64,000 nt of DNA from Gallionella sp. (GTDB lineage Bacteria > Pseudomonadota > Gammaproteobacteria > Burkholderiales > Gallionellaceae): assembly GCA_028687575.1 (NCBI GenBank), contig JAQTZW010000005.1:1-64000 (forward strand), given 5' to 3'. The notes below the pieces were generated by a model. The model ran no database searches and was not told the origin of the DNA. It saw only the letters and a list, made by a program, of their open reading frames with translations. Position 1 is the stretch's first letter; the number at the start of each line of letters is the position of its first letter. Made by a program: the position numbers and the translations under genes. Below are positions 29,161 through 41,045 of the stretch, one piece after another.

Positions 29161-30151
29161 AGCCCAGCAGATGCTTCACGTGCTCGCGCTCTTCCATCAG
29201 TTCACGGTAGCTGTCTTCCATGTGCTTGCGGCCCAATTCGCTGATTGGCAGATTCTGCACGATGTCGTAATGGCCATTACGGCAGATCACCGGGAAGCCA
29301 TACATCACGCCTTCCGGGATGCCGTAGCTGCCGTCTGACGGTACGCTCATGGTCACCCAGTCGTTGTGGTGGGAACGCAGCAGCCAGTCGTGTATGTGGC
29401 TGATCGCGGCGTTGGCGGCACTCGCGGCGCTGGACAGGCCGCGCGCTTCGATCACTGCCGCACCGCGTTTTTGCACGGTCGGGATGAATTCGCTTTCTAC
29501 CCAATCTTCCCAGCCATTGTGGTGCAGCACGTCCAATACCTTGCGGCCACGGACCTCGACGTGCGACAGGTCGGGATACTGGGTTCCGGAGTGATTGCCC
29601 CACACCACCATTTTCTTGATGTCCTGGATCGGCTGGAACAGTTTCAGGGCGACTTGGGTAATGGCACGGTTGTGATCCAGTCGCATCATCGCGCTGAAAT
29701 TGTGCGGATCGAGGTCGGGGGCATTCTTCATCGCGATCAGCGCGTTGGTGTTGGCGGGGTTGCCGACCACCAGCACTTTCACATGGCGCGCGGCGACCTC
29801 GTTGAGGATGCGGCCCTGTTCGGAGAAGATCGCGCCGTTGGCTTCCAGCAGGTCCTTGCGTTCCATGCCCTTACTGCGCGGACGCGCACCCACCATCAGC
29901 ACCACTTCGGCATCGCGGAAGGCGACGCGCGGGTCATCGGTGGTGATGATTTGCTGCAACATCGGGAAAGCACAGTCTTCCAGTTCCATTGCCACGCCGC
30001 GCAAGGCCTGCTGCGCCGCCGGGATGTCCAGCAATTGCAGGATGATGGGTTGCTCGCGGCCCAGCATGTCGCCATTGGCGATGCGGAACAGCATGTTGTA
30101 ACCGATCTGACCAGCGGCGCCGGTGATGGTGACGCGGATGGGTGCTTTCAT
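29159..30151 (-). CDS. mdh: Malate dehydrogenase
   Basis: This cytosolic NAD-dependent enzyme oxidises malate to oxaloacetate in the TCA cycle. Its 330 residues match the proteobacterial group that resembles cytosolic eukaryotic MDH. The nucleotide-binding loop is GAAGQIGY (about 11-18), substrate arginines lie in [15 protein letters not shown] and the catalytic His in [21 protein letters not shown] ribosome site lies 8 bases before the ATG. It is divergent from the sdh operon with 111 bases between the starts, a space that must hold both promoters. Confidence 0.96.
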   Translation of the reverse strand: MKAPIRVTITGAAGQIGYNMLFRIANGDMLGREQPIILQLLDIPAAQQALRGVAMELEDCAFPMLQQIITTDDPRVAFRDAEVVLMVGARPRSKGMERKDLLEANGAIFSEQGRILNEVAARHVKVLVVGNPANTNALIAMKNAPDLDPHNFSAMMRLDHNRAITQVALKLFQPIQDIKKMVVWGNHSGTQYPDLSHVEVRGRKVLDVLHHNGWEDWVESEFIPTVQKRGAAVIEARGLSSAASAANAAISHIHDWLLRSHHNDWVTMSVPSDGSYGIPEGVMYGFPVICRNGHYDIVQNLPISELGRKHMEDSYRELMEEREHVKHLLG

Positions 30152-30262
30152 TGATGCCTCCTCGGTGGAAATAGTGTGCGCATCATAGTGCGTTTGGTTT
30201 CATCGTGCCATGTAATAGGTGTAACATGCCGCCCAGTATTTTCCTCACGGTAAAGGCTGGCA

Positions 30263-30637
30263 ATGAACAAACGTCGTCCCAAGCATCTTGCGTTGCATCT
30301 CATCAAGTTGCCCCTTCCGGGTTTTGTTTCAATCCTTCATAGAGTTAGTGGTCTTGTCCTGTTTCTGGCGCTGCCGGTGCTGCTGCTGATGCTGCAATAC
30401 AGCCTCAATTCGATTGCGACTTATACCGATTTGATGGTGGTGCTGGCGCATCCCATCGCCAAACTCGTGCTGCTGGGGCTGCTGTGGTCGTTCCTGCATC
30501 ATTTCTGTGCGGGGCTGCGCTATCTGGCGATAGATTTGCATTATGTGCGCAGCCTGGGGCAGGCACGCGCCAGCAGCATGGTGGTGATGGCGGTGAGTCT
30601 GCTGCTGACCATTCTGATCGGAGTTCAATTATGGTGA
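30263..30637 (+). CDS. sdhC: Succinate dehydrogenase cytochrome b556 subunit
   Basis: This membrane anchor of complex II has 124 residues and three hydrophobic helices (about 28-48, 65-83, 101-121). The signature SILHRVSGLVLFL contains the family His-Arg pair for quinone binding. LLWSFLHHFCAGLRYLAID carries the heme-ligand His region. It is the first gene of the sdh-gltA-suc run and overlaps sdhD by 7 bases. Confidence 0.95.
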   Translation: MNKRRPKHLALHLIKLPLPGFVSILHRVSGLVLFLALPVLLLMLQYSLNSIATYTDLMVVLAHPIAKLVLLGLLWSFLHHFCAGLRYLAIDLHYVRSLGQARASSMVVMAVSLLLTILIGVQLW

Positions 30638-30978
30638 ATCGTGTCGTGGTCGGCGCGCATTATGGTTTGCGCGACTGGTTGATCCAGCGCGTTACGGCGG
30701 TGGTGATGGCTGCCGGCAGTCTGGCGATGGGCATCTACATCCTGCTGCACCCGGATATGGGGTATGACCGCTGGATTGCGCTGTTCTCCAGCCAGCCGGT
30801 GCGGGCGTTCGCGCTGCTGTTCCTGTTGAGCCTGTTCTATCACGCCTGGGTCGGCGTGCGCGACATCGTGATGGACTATGTCAAGCCTGCCAGCGTGAGG
30901 CTGGTGATACACGTGCTGGTGATTCTGGCCTTGTTGCTTTACTCGATCTGGTCGGTACAAATTCTGTGGGGAATGTAA
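30631..30978 (+). CDS. sdhD: Succinate dehydrogenase hydrophobic anchor subunit
   Basis: This 115-residue subunit is the second membrane anchor, with three predicted helices (about 20-40, 55-77, 90-112). The start [24 protein letters not shown] is typical of betaproteobacterial SdhD, and [15 protein letters not shown] contains the heme/quinone-site residues. The ATG at 30631 overlaps the sdhC stop, and its own TAA overlaps the ATG of sdhA (TAATG). Confidence 0.94.
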   Translation: MVNRVVVGAHYGLRDWLIQRVTAVVMAAGSLAMGIYILLHPDMGYDRWIALFSSQPVRAFALLFLLSLFYHAWVGVRDIVMDYVKPASVRLVIHVLVILALLLYSIWSVQILWGM

Positions 30979-32741
30979 TGTCGGTGAGCAAACGAACATT
31001 TGACGTGGTGGTGGTGGGTGCGGGCGGCTCCGGGATGCGCGCCGCGCTGCAACTGGCCGAGGCAGGCCTCAAGGTGGCCGTGTTGTCCAAGGTATTTCCG
31101 ACCCGTTCGCATACCGTTGCCGCGCAGGGCGGCATCGCCGCGAGCCTGGGCAACATCAATGCCGACAACTGGCACTGGCACATGTACGACACCGTGAAGG
31201 GCTCGGACTATCTGGGCGACCAAGATGCCATCGAATTCATGTGCCGTGCCGCACCCGAGGTGGTGTACGAGCTGGAGCATTACGGTATGCCGTTCGACCG
31301 GCTGGATTCCGGAAAAATCTACCAGCGTCCGTTCGGCGGCCATATGCAGGAATACGGCAAGACCCCGGTGCAGCGCGCCTGCGCCGCCGCCGACCGCACC
31401 GGCCATGCGCTGCTGCATACCCTGTACCAGCAGAACGTCAAGGCCAATACCAATTTCTTCATCGAGTGGATGGCACTCGACCTGATCCGCGATGAGGATG
31501 GCGACGTGCTGGGCGTGACCGCGATGGAGATCGAGACCGGCGAGGTCATGATCTTTCAAGCGCGCGCGACCCTGCTGGCGACCGGCGGGGCGGGGCGCAT
31601 CTTCGCCTCCAGCACCAATGCCTTCATCAATACCGGCGACGGGCTGGGCATGGCGGCGCGCGCCGGCATCCCGCTGGAAGACATGGAATTCTTCCAGTTC
31701 CACCCGACCGGCGTGTATGGCGCGGGTGTGCTGATCACCGAGGGCGTGCGCGGCGAGGGCGGTTATCTGCTCAACAAGCACGGCGAGCGTTTCATGGAGA
31801 AATACGCGCCGAACGCCAAGGATCTGGCCAGCCGCGACGTGGTGTCGCGCGCCATGACCATCGAGATCAACGAGGGACGCGGTTGCGGCCCGCATGGCGA
31901 CCATGTGATGCTGAAGCTAGACCATCTGGGCGAGGAGGTGATTCGCCACCGCCTGCCGGGGATACGCGAGATCGCCATGAAGTTTGCCCATGTGGACCCG
32001 GTGCACAGCCCGATCCCGGTGGTGCCGACCGCGCATTACATGATGGGCGGCATCCCGACCAATTATCACGGCCAAGTGGTCGCCCCCTGCCACACCGCGC
32101 CGGAAGAAGTGGTGCAAGGCCTGTACGCCGTGGGCGAGTGCGCCTGCGTGTCGGTGCACGGCGCGAATCGGCTGGGCTGCAACTCGCTGCTCGATCTCTT
32201 GGTATTCGGGCGCTCGGCGGGCCGGCAGATCATCGAGGATTTGAAGCGTAATCCACATCCCAAACCGCTGCCTGCCGATGCGGCGGCGCGTTCGCTGGCC
32301 CGTCTGGACAGGCTGGAGAATCAGAAGGACGGCGAGCGGGTCGGTGAGGTCGGCGCACAGATGCGCAAGGTCATGCAACAACATTGCGGTGTGTTCCGCT
32401 TCCCCGAATTGCTGGCCGAAGGCGTGACGCAGATCAAGCAGGTTGCCGAGCGCGCGGCACGCACCGAAATACAGGACAAGAGCCGCGTGTTCAATACCGC
32501 ACGCGTCGAGGCGCTGGAGCTGGACAACCTGATCGAAGTGGCGACGGCGACGATGATAGCCGCACAGGCGCGTCAGGAAAGCCGGGGTGCGCATGCGCGT
32601 GACGATTACACCCAGCGTGACGATGTTAACTGGCTGAAGCACAGCCTGTATTTCCGTGAGGATCACCGGCTCGATTACAAGCCGGTGCGCTTGAAGCCGT
32701 TGACGGTGGACTCGTTCCCCCTCAAGCCACGGGTTTACTAG
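30978..32741 (+). CDS. sdhA: Succinate dehydrogenase flavoprotein subunit
   Basis: This catalytic subunit oxidises succinate to fumarate. It has 587 residues from the ATG at 30978; a GTG 12 bases upstream is in frame but would lengthen the protein into sdhD. The FAD-binding GAGGSGMRA is near the N-terminus and His45 in [10 protein letters not shown] is the covalent FAD attachment site. [23 protein letters not shown]-like (here [14 protein letters not shown]) and the C-terminal [21 protein letters not shown] are family hallmarks. The FAD-linkage His fits the need for the SdhE protein encoded two genes downstream. Confidence 0.97.
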   Translation: MSVSKRTFDVVVVGAGGSGMRAALQLAEAGLKVAVLSKVFPTRSHTVAAQGGIAASLGNINADNWHWHMYDTVKGSDYLGDQDAIEFMCRAAPEVVYELEHYGMPFDRLDSGKIYQRPFGGHMQEYGKTPVQRACAAADRTGHALLHTLYQQNVKANTNFFIEWMALDLIRDEDGDVLGVTAMEIETGEVMIFQARATLLATGGAGRIFASSTNAFINTGDGLGMAARAGIPLEDMEFFQFHPTGVYGAGVLITEGVRGEGGYLLNKHGERFMEKYAPNAKDLASRDVVSRAMTIEINEGRGCGPHGDHVMLKLDHLGEEVIRHRLPGIREIAMKFAHVDPVHSPIPVVPTAHYMMGGIPTNYHGQVVAPCHTAPEEVVQGLYAVGECACVSVHGANRLGCNSLLDLLVFGRSAGRQIIEDLKRNPHPKPLPADAAARSLARLDRLENQKDGERVGEVGAQMRKVMQQHCGVFRFPELLAEGVTQIKQVAERAARTEIQDKSRVFNTARVEALELDNLIEVATATMIAAQARQESRGAHARDDYTQRDDVNWLKHSLYFREDHRLDYKPVRLKPLTVDSFPLKPRVY

Positions 32742-32757
32742 CAGGGAGAATGGACTA

Positions 32758-33453
32758 ATGAAATTCCGTATTTACCGCTACAACCCGGAAACCGATGCCA
32801 GGCCGCGCATGCAGGACTATGAACTGGACATCGAGCCTGCTGGCAAGATGTTGCTGGACGCGCTGGTATCGCTGAAGGAGCAGGACGACAGCCTGTCGTT
32901 GCGCAAATCCTGTCGCGAAGGCGTGTGCGGCTCCGATGCGATGAACATCAATGGTCGCAACGGGTTGGCCTGCATCACGCCGCTGGCTACCTTGAAACAG
33001 CCGGTGGAACTGCGCCCCTTGCCCGGTCTGCCGGTGATCCGCGATCTGATCGTGGACATGACGCAATTCTTCAAGCAATACCATTCGATCAAGCCCTATT
33101 TGATCAACAACGACCCGCCGCCCGAGACAGAGCGGTTACAATCGCCCGCCCAGCGCGCGCATCTGGACGGCCTGTACGAATGCATCCTGTGCGGTTGCTG
33201 CACCACTTCGTGCCCGTCGTTCTGGTGGAATCCCGACAAGTTCGTCGGCCCCGCCGGGCTGTTGCAGGCGTATCGCTTCATCGCCGATACCCGCGATCAA
33301 GCCACCAGCGAGCGGTTGGACGACCTGGAAGACCCGTATCGCCTGTTCCGCTGCCACACCATCATGAACTGCGTGGATGTCTGCCCCAAGGAATTGAATC
33401 CCACCGAGGCGATAGGCAAGATCAAGGACCTGATGGTCAAGCGGATGGTATGA
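32758..33453 (+). CDS. sdhB: Succinate dehydrogenase iron-sulfur subunit
   Basis: This 231-residue electron-transfer subunit carries three Fe-S clusters. The [2Fe-2S] ligands are in CREGVCGSDAMNINGRNGLAC, the [4Fe-4S] ligands in CILCGCCTTSCP, and the [3Fe-4S] set in CHTIMNCVDVCPK. The length and order are normal. It starts 16 bases after sdhA and its stop overlaps the ATG of sdhE. Confidence 0.97.
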   Translation: MKFRIYRYNPETDARPRMQDYELDIEPAGKMLLDALVSLKEQDDSLSLRKSCREGVCGSDAMNINGRNGLACITPLATLKQPVELRPLPGLPVIRDLIVDMTQFFKQYHSIKPYLINNDPPPETERLQSPAQRAHLDGLYECILCGCCTTSCPSFWWNPDKFVGPAGLLQAYRFIADTRDQATSERLDDLEDPYRLFRCHTIMNCVDVCPKELNPTEAIGKIKDLMVKRMV

Positions 33454-33692
33454 GCGGGAATGCGGAACAGGCGCGACTGCGCTGGCGGTGTCGGCGCGGA
33501 TTGCTGGAACTGGATATTGTGCTGGGGCGTTTTGTCGAGACGCAGCATGACGATTTATCCGCAAGTGAACGGCAAATATTTGATGAGTTTCTGGATATGC
33601 CGGACAACCCGCTATGGGATATGATTTCGGGCCGGAAAGAAGCGGCGACCGAAGCGCAGGCGGCGTTGCTGGAAAAACTCAGACTGGTTTAA
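33450..33692 (+). CDS. sdhE: FAD assembly factor SdhE
   Basis: This 80-residue protein belongs to the SdhE/Sdh5 family that helps attach FAD covalently to SdhA. The conserved RGxxE motif is present as CRRGLLELD (about residues 14-22), followed by the acidic helix and the PLWDMI segment near residue 55. The ATG at 33450 overlaps the sdhB stop (ATGA); the longer open frame upstream is only an alternative reading of sdhB. Confidence 0.93.
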   Translation: MSGNAEQARLRWRCRRGLLELDIVLGRFVETQHDDLSASERQIFDEFLDMPDNPLWDMISGRKEAATEAQAALLEKLRLV

Positions 33693-33724
33693 CACCTCGT
33701 AATTGACAGAAGATTGGAAAATTG

Positions 33725-35038
33725 ATGGAAATGAAACAGGGCGATGATCGCCAGAACACACGTGTTGCAACACTCACACTCGACGACGGCCGCAGTATCG
33801 AACTGCCGATGATGTCGGGTACGCTGGGGCCGGATGTGCTGGACATTCATGCGCTTAGCAAGCTGGGTGTTTTTACCTATGATGCCGGTTTCTTTTCCAC
33901 GGCGAGTTGTATCTCCGAGATCACTTATATTGATGGCGATGCCGGACTGCTGTATTACCGGGGTTATCCGATTGAGCAGTTGGCCAAAAACCCGGATTTT
34001 CTGGAAGTCTGTTACCTGTTGCTGGAAGGCGAGCTGCCCAATGCCCAGCAGAAATCCGATTTCGAGCACAAGGTGCGTTCGCATCGCGTGGTGCACGACC
34101 AGATGGCCAAATTCTTCAGCGGTTTCAGGCGCGATGCGCACCCGATGGCGGTGATGGTCGGCGTGGTGGGGGCGTTGTCCGCCTTCTATCACGACTCTTT
34201 GGATATCAATAATCCCGAGCACCGCGACTTGGCGGCGGCACGTCTGCTGGGCAAGGTGCCGACCATCGCGGCGATGGCCCACAAGTACCATACCGGCTAT
34301 CCGTTCATGTATCCGCAGAACCGCTTCAGTTATGTGGAGAATTTCATGTACATGATGTTCGCTACGCCTGCCGAGGAATACGTGCCCAATCCGGTGCTGG
34401 TGCGTGCCTTGGAGCGCATCTTCATCCTGCATGCTGACCACGAGCAGAATGCCTCGACCTCCACCGTGCGCCTGGCCGGTTCTTCCGGCGCGAACCCGTT
34501 CGCCTGCATCTCTTCCGGTATTGCGGCACTGTGGGGGCCGGCGCATGGTGGGGCTAACGAGGCCGCACTAAATATGCTTGAAGAAATCGGCGACATATCG
34601 CGCGTGCCGGAATATGTGCAGGGCGTGAAGGACAAGAAATACCGTCTGATGGGATTCGGGCATCGCGTCTACAAGAATATGGATCCGCGCGCCGCCGTGA
34701 TGCGCGAGACCTGCTACGAGGTACTCAAGGCGCAGGGGCTGGAGAACGACAAGCTGTTCAAACTGGCGATGGAGTTGGAACGGATCGCGCTCAGCGACCC
34801 GTATTTCATCGAGCGCAAGCTGTATCCGAATGTGGATTTCTATTCGGGCATCGTGTTGCGCGCACTGGGTATTCCGACCAATATGTTCACGGTAATCTTT
34901 GCCGTAGCCCGTACCGTAGGGTGGGTGTCGCAGTGGAAAGAGATGATGGCTGCCAGCGATCGCAAGATCGGTCGTCCGCGCCAGCTTTATGTCGGCGCGA
35001 CCCGCCGCGATTATGTTGCTATCAATGAACGTGAATAA
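33725..35038 (+). CDS. gltA: Citrate synthase (type II)
   Basis: This 437-residue enzyme condenses oxaloacetate and acetyl-CoA to citrate. The catalytic triad is intact: His274 in GPAHGGANE, His313 in [13 protein letters not shown] and Asp371 in NVDFYSG. The N-terminal beta-rich extension with DVLDIHAL and the [16 protein letters not shown] segment mark it as the hexameric Gram-negative type. I use ATG 33725, with GGAA 6 bases upstream; a TTG one codon earlier is also in frame. It serves as the reference for the degenerate homologues at 25376-27006. Confidence 0.97.
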   Translation: MEMKQGDDRQNTRVATLTLDDGRSIELPMMSGTLGPDVLDIHALSKLGVFTYDAGFFSTASCISEITYIDGDAGLLYYRGYPIEQLAKNPDFLEVCYLLLEGELPNAQQKSDFEHKVRSHRVVHDQMAKFFSGFRRDAHPMAVMVGVVGALSAFYHDSLDINNPEHRDLAAARLLGKVPTIAAMAHKYHTGYPFMYPQNRFSYVENFMYMMFATPAEEYVPNPVLVRALERIFILHADHEQNASTSTVRLAGSSGANPFACISSGIAALWGPAHGGANEAALNMLEEIGDISRVPEYVQGVKDKKYRLMGFGHRVYKNMDPRAAVMRETCYEVLKAQGLENDKLFKLAMELERIALSDPYFIERKLYPNVDFYSGIVLRALGIPTNMFTVIFAVARTVGWVSQWKEMMAASDRKIGRPRQLYVGATRRDYVAINERE

Positions 35039-35057
35039 ATCTGCCGATTTTCTGAAG

Positions 35058-37893
35058 ATGATGCAGGACAGCTCTTTGCTGTTCGGCACCAACGCTCCGT
35101 TCGTCGAGGAACTTTACGAACAATATCTGAGCAATCCGCACAGCGTCAGTGATGAGTGGCGCAGTTATTTCGATGGTCTGCCGTCTTTGCCGCAGGGTTC
35201 CAAGGATCAGCCTCATCGCCCCATTCAGCGTTCCTTCGAGGCACTGCCCAAGCAGGTTTCCACCGGCGTGGTGGCTTCCGATGCCGATCACGGGCGCAAG
35301 CAGGTGTTCGTGCTGCAACTCATCAACGCGCATCGTTTTCTGGGTTTGCGGGTGGCCAACCTCGATCCGTTGGCGCGCCACCAGAAACCGGTGGTGGCAC
35401 AACTCGATCCGGCCCATTACGGGCTGACCGATGCCGACATGGACACCACGTTCGAGACGGGTTCGCTGGTCTCGGCGGCGCGCATGACGTTGCGCGAGAT
35501 ACTGAAGCTGCTGCGCCAGACCTATTGCGGCAGCATAGGTGCGGAATACATGTACCTGAGCGATGTGCCACAGAAGCGCTGGATACAGAGTCGTCTGGAA
35601 GGGGTGCGTGGTGCAGCGGTGCTGACCGGCGCGCAGCGTCGCCGCATCCTCGGACGGCTTACGGCTGCCGAAACGCTGGAGCGTTATCTGCACACCAAAT
35701 ATGTCGGTCAGAAGCGTTTTTCGCTGGAAGGCAGCGAGACGCTGATCCCGTTGCTCGATCACCTGTTGCAGCGCGCCGGTAGTCAGGGCGTGCAGGAGGC
35801 AGTGATCGGCATGGCGCATCGCGGGCGGCTGAACGTGCTGGTGAATATCTTGGGCAAACAGCCCAAGATGCTGTTTGCCGAGTTCGAAGGCATCCATGCC
35901 GATCATCTGACTTCGGGCGATGTGAAATACCATCAGGGTTTTTCGGCCAATGTAGCGACTCCTGGTGGCAACTTGCACGTCGCGCTCGCTTTTAATCCCT
36001 CTCATCTGGAGATTGTAAATCCGGTGGTGGAAGGCTCGGTGCGCGCCCGACAGCACCGCATCAAGGATGTCACCGGCGACAAGGTGGTGCCCATTTTGCT
36101 GCATGGCGATGCGGCTTTCGCAGGTCAGGGCGTGGTGATGGAAACGCTCAATATGTCGCAAACGCGCGGTTATCGTACCGGCGGCACGCTGCACATCATC
36201 ATCAATAACCAGATCGGTTTCACGGCTTCGGACAAGCGTGACACGCGCTCCAGCCAGTATTGCAGCGATGTGGCGCGGATGATAGATGCGCCTATCTTCC
36301 ATGTGAATGCCGACGATCCCGATGCGGTGATGCTGGTCACCGAGATCGCGCTGGATTTCCGCATGAAATACAAGCGCGACGTGGTGATAGACCTGATCTG
36401 TTTCAGGAAACTGGGCCACAACGAACAGGACGAGCCGCTGGTCACGCAGCCTTTCATGTACCGCTATATCCGCAAACATCCCGGCACACGGGCGGTCTAT
36501 GCCGAGCGCTTGACGGAGGACAGGGTGATACAGGCGGACGAGGCCGAGGCGATGATCCTCGAATACCGCAAGGCGATGGACGAGGGGCGTAACTCCATTC
36601 AGCCGACGCTGGAGAGCGATGCCGACAAACCGGCCTCCTACTGGAAAAAATTCAAGCGTGCCGTGAAGTGGAACGAGCCGGTAAACACCGCCATCACGCC
36701 GGAACGTTTGCAGCAACTGGCCATCCCGCTAACCACCGTGCCGGAGAATTTCGTGCTGCACTCCCGCGTACAGAAGATCGTCGAGGATCGCGGCGCGATG
36801 GCGCGGGGTGAATTGCCGCTGGACTGGGGGATGGCCGAAAATCTGGCCTATGCGGCCTTGCTCACCGAGGGTTACCCGGTGCGGCTGTCCGGGCAGGATG
36901 CGCGGCGCGGCACTTTCTTTCATCGACATGCTTCCTGGCATGACCAGAATCGCGTGGTGTGGAACGAGGGAGTGCATACGCCGTTGCGGCATCTGGCCCC
37001 CGGTCAGGCCGATTTCGTGGTGATCGATTCGCTGCTGTCCGAAGAGGCGGTTCTCGGTTTCGAGTATGGCTACGCCACCGCCGAACCGAACACGCTGGTG
37101 TTGTGGGAAGCGCAGTTCGGCGATTTCGCCAACGGTGCGCAGGTCGTGATAGACCAGTTCATCGCTTCGGGTGAAGCCAAGTGGGGCAGGTTGTGCGGTC
37201 TGGTGATGCTGCTGCCACACGGTTACGAAGGGCAGGGAGCGGAGCATTCCTCGGGTCGTATCGAACGCTATTTGCAACTTTGCGCCGATTACAACATCCA
37301 GGTGTGCATCCCTTCGACTTCGGCGCAGATGTTCCATCTGCTGCGCCGCCAGATGCTGCGGCCTTACCGCAAGCCGCTGATCGTATTCACGCCCAAGAGC
37401 CTGCTGCGCAGCAAGGATGCCTCTTCGCCGCTGGGCGATTTCACCGGCGGAGGCTTCAGTGCCGTGATTCCCGAGGTGGACGCGCTGGAAAACGCCAAGG
37501 TGCGCCGCATCATCGCCTGCAGCGGCAAGATCTATTACGAACTGCTCAATGCCCGCCGCAGCAAGGAACTGGAGGATGTGGCCGTCATCCGGCTCGAACA
37601 ACTCTATCCGTTTCCGCACGATGATTTCGCCGCGCAAGTGTCGGCTTATCCGAACGCCACTGAATTCGTCTGGTGTCAGGAAGAGCCGGGCAATCAGGGC
37701 GCATGGCACCGCATCCAGCATTATCTGCTGCGCCATCTGCGTGCCGGCATGAAACTGGGCTACGCGTTGCGCCCCTCGTCTGCAGCGCCCGCCGCCGGCT
37801 ACCTCGCGGTGCACAACGAACAGCAGAAAGCGGTGATCGAAGCCGCCTTCAGACCCGATTTGGATGTCAAGAACAACCCAGGAGCATCACGTC

Positions 37894-37907
<14 letters not shown>
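35058..37907 (+). CDS. sucA: 2-oxoglutarate dehydrogenase E1 component
   Basis: This thiamine-diphosphate enzyme decarboxylates 2-oxoglutarate and passes the succinyl group to SucB. It has 949 residues from the ATG at 35058, the start that gives the normal N-terminus ([20 protein letters not shown]); earlier in-frame starts at 35013 and 35025 lie within gltA. Landmarks are the active-site stretch [34 protein letters not shown], the TPP-binding [11 protein letters not shown]...NNQIGFT and the C-terminal [12 protein letters not shown]. It overlaps sucB by 14 bases. Confidence 0.95.
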
Positions 37908-39081
<1,174 letters not shown>

Positions 39082-40077
39082 ATGCCGAAGTTTCAGGCTT
39101 TCCGCATCACCGAGCAGGATGGTCGGTCCGCCGGCAGTCTGGTCTGGCTCGGACTGGACGATCTTGATGCCGGCGAAGTGGTTATCCGCGCGCATTTCTC
39201 CAGCGTGAATTACAAGGACGCGCTGGCGGCCACCGGGGCCGGGCGGGTGATACGCCGTTTTCCTTGTGTCGGCGGCGTGGATGTCGCGGGCGTGGTGGAA
39301 AGCTCGGCGGATGCCCGCTTCAGCGCGGGCGATGCGGTGCTGGTCACCGGCTACGGCATGGGCGTGGATCACGATGGCGGCTATGCAGAACAGGTGCGCG
39401 TGCCGGCGGACTGGGTGGTGCCGCTGCCGCAGGGTTTGTCGCTGCATGATGCGATGGCGCTTGGGACTGCCGGGTTTACCGCCGCCTTGTCCATCCATCG
39501 GCTGGAGCAGAACGAATTGACCCCCGACAGCGGGCCTGTCATCGTCACCGGCGCGACCGGCGGCGTGGCCAGTCTGGCGATCCAGATGCTGGCGCAGCGC
39601 GGCTATCGGGTCGTCGCATTGACCGGCAAGGACGATGCCCACGCCTACCTCGAATCACTAGGAGCCTCGGAGATTCTTTCGCGCAAGGAATTATTGATGG
39701 GAAACCGCCCGCTGGAAAAGGCGCAATGGGCCGGTGCGCTGGATTCGGTGGGGGGCGAGACGCTGGCCTGGCTGACCCGCACCATGCGGCAGAACGGCGT
39801 GATTGCCAGTTTTGGCAATGCCGGCGGGGTCGAGTTGCATACCACGGTGATGCCTTTCATCCTGCGCGGCGTGCGGCTGATCGGCGTGGATTCGGCGGCC
39901 ACCGCGATGCCGTTGCGCCGCACCATCTGGGAGCGGCTGGCGGGTGATCTCAAGCCCTTGCAGTTGGGGCGTGTGACGCACGAGGTGGATTTCGCTCGGC
40001 TGCCGGACGTTTTCCCCGATTTGTTGCAGGGCCGCTCACGTGGCCGCACCGTCGTCCGCTTCCGTCCGGAGGCGTGA
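39082..40077 (+). CDS. acuI: Zinc-free MDR oxidoreductase, AcuI/YhdH (acryloyl-CoA reductase) family
   Basis: This 331-residue NADPH-dependent reductase closely resembles E. coli YhdH/AcuI: SSVNYKDALA, the VGGVDVAGVV segment, ALGTAGFTAAL, the nucleotide-binding GATGGVASLAIQML, LESLGASEILSRKEL and TTVMPFILRGVRLIGVDS. The family reduces acryloyl-CoA to propionyl-CoA and probably detoxifies reactive enoyl-CoA. The start codon follows the sucB stop with no intervening base, so it is co-transcribed with the 2-oxoglutarate dehydrogenase genes. It is the last gene before the tRNA. Substrate inferred from family only. Confidence 0.9.
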   Translation: MPKFQAFRITEQDGRSAGSLVWLGLDDLDAGEVVIRAHFSSVNYKDALAATGAGRVIRRFPCVGGVDVAGVVESSADARFSAGDAVLVTGYGMGVDHDGGYAEQVRVPADWVVPLPQGLSLHDAMALGTAGFTAALSIHRLEQNELTPDSGPVIVTGATGGVASLAIQMLAQRGYRVVALTGKDDAHAYLESLGASEILSRKELLMGNRPLEKAQWAGALDSVGGETLAWLTRTMRQNGVIASFGNAGGVELHTTVMPFILRGVRLIGVDSAATAMPLRRTIWERLAGDLKPLQLGRVTHEVDFARLPDVFPDLLQGRSRGRTVVRFRPEA

Positions 40078-40137
40078 TTCTTAAAGTGTAAATGAGGCGG
40101 GATGCATATCCCGGGCTGCGTTTCGTAGTGGCAACTA

Positions 40138-40169
40138 TTGTGCGAATGTGTCGGGAGTGGTGCTATAAT
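40138..40169 (+). promoter_or_regulatory. Probable sigma-70 promoter of tRNA-Leu
   Basis: A perfect TATAAT -10 element at 40164-40169 lies 26 bases before the mature tRNA start. The best -35 candidate, TTGTGC at 40138-40143, has a long 20-base spacer and is weak. Confidence 0.6.
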
Positions 40170-40195
40170 CCGCAACTTCGCTGGTTTCATACAGC

Positions 40196-40280
40196 GCGAA
40201 AGTGGCGGAATTGGTAGACGCACTGGATTTAGGTTCCAGCGCCGCAAGGCGTGAGAGTTCGAGTCTCTCCTTTCGCACCA
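40196..40280 (+). tRNA. tRNA-Leu (anticodon UAG)
   Basis: The gene folds as a class II tRNA. The acceptor GCGAAAG pairs with CTTTCGC at 40270-40276, followed by discriminator A and encoded CCA (40278-40280). The anticodon stem CTGGA/TCCAG encloses the loop TTTAGGT with anticodon TAG at 40230-40232. A variable arm GCGCCGCAAGGCGT and a T-arm GAGAG-TTCGAGT-CTCTC follow. It decodes CUA-type leucine codons. Its 3' end is partly duplicated upstream of tig (58649-58675). Confidence 0.96.
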
Positions 40281-40458
40281 GCAACATCATTCAATCGGGA
40301 TGCCAGCAGGTGTCAGCGTATCCCGTCAATACTTCACACTTCCCGTTTGTCCGCATCGCCCGAAGGAAGCCCTGGCAGGCGGCGAAATTTCCGTGCGGTT
40401 GGCAGTGTCCTGCATCCATTCGGGATGTGGGTCTTCGTGCGCGCTGTCCCCAATAATC

Positions 40459-40502
40459 ACGCTCCGATGCTGGATATATTTCAGAATCGGAGCGTTTTTT
40501 TT
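40459..40502 (+). terminator. Intrinsic terminator downstream of tRNA-Leu
   Basis: ACGCTCCGAT at 40459-40468 pairs with ATCGGAGCGT at 40486-40495, followed by a run of eight T. It would end a tRNA transcript about 220 bases after the mature 3' end and insulate the downstream HPt gene. Confidence 0.85.
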
Positions 40503-40596
40503 CGGATGTCAGTCGAGCTGGCAAGCAAGAAATCCGTCGGCGCGGGAGTGTCCCGGGATGGATGCTGGTTTGGATTATTAAATGCTGCCCAAATAA

Positions 40597-40613
40597 TAAT
40601 ACTGGTAGTATTA
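40597..40613. promoter_or_regulatory. Palindrome upstream of the HPt gene
   Basis: TAATACT-GGT-AGTATTA is a perfect 7-bp inverted repeat in an AT-rich stretch, 54 bases before the HPt start. It may be an operator or overlap a promoter. No regulator can be assigned. Confidence 0.4.
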
Positions 40614-40667
40614 AAATCCCGGACGGGATGCCGTTAAACCACTGAGAAGCGTTTTCAGCAAGAAGAG

Positions 40668-41027
40668 ATGAACATGATAGATGAATATATTGATATGCCT
40701 GCCTTGCAGGGGCAATACAAGCAGCGGCAGGCTTTCGTGATCAAATTATTGGTTCTGATGCTGGAAAGTCATGCTGATGTTCCTGCCAAGTTGCGCCAGA
40801 TCGTTGAGGCTCAGGATTTATCGGCACTGGCTGCCGAGGCACATCGGCTGAAGGGCGCCATGGTGATGGTTCATGCCATGCCCTTGTTGTTGCAAATCGG
40901 CGAGATCGAGTCGTCGGCCAAGTCGGGTGACCCGGATGTGTTTATGGCTGCAGAGCAATACGCCGTCATCCTGGAGCAATTTCTGGAATGTTTGCAGGCT
41001 TATCTGGGTGGGCAGTCACCGGACTAG
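40668..41027 (+). CDS. Stand-alone HPt phosphotransfer protein
   Basis: This 119-residue helical protein carries the histidine-phosphotransfer signature AHRLKGAMVMVHA (phospho-accepting His about residue 58). It has no other domain. It stands at the head of a block containing three hybrid kinases, none of which has an HPt domain of its own, and 18 bases before a REC-HD-GYP gene. It is therefore the likely relay between the kinases' REC domains and that output protein. AAGAAGAG precedes the start; ATG 40674 is an alternative. Confidence 0.87.
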   Translation: MNMIDEYIDMPALQGQYKQRQAFVIKLLVLMLESHADVPAKLRQIVEAQDLSALAAEAHRLKGAMVMVHAMPLLLQIGEIESSAKSGDPDVFMAAEQYAVILEQFLECLQAYLGGQSPD

Positions 41028-41045
41028 ATTATCTGGAGTGTTGAT

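Larger units (their letters stand above)
40281..40667. other. Intergenic region between tRNA-Leu and the signalling block
   Basis: These 387 bases contain no supportable gene. Open frames here are short, start inside the tRNA or have no recognisable domain. The region holds a strong terminator (40459-40502) and an AT-rich palindrome (40597-40613) upstream of the HPt gene. If the signalling block is an inserted element this would be its left border, but I see no integrase. Confidence 0.6.

Noticed and set aside
35022-36716. 564-codon open frame on the minus strand
   Set aside because: Antisense to sucA, whose identity is certain; His/Gln/Arg-rich shadow sequence.
40251-40637. 128-codon open frame after tRNA-Leu
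   Set aside because: It starts within the tRNA, crosses a strong terminator and has no domain.
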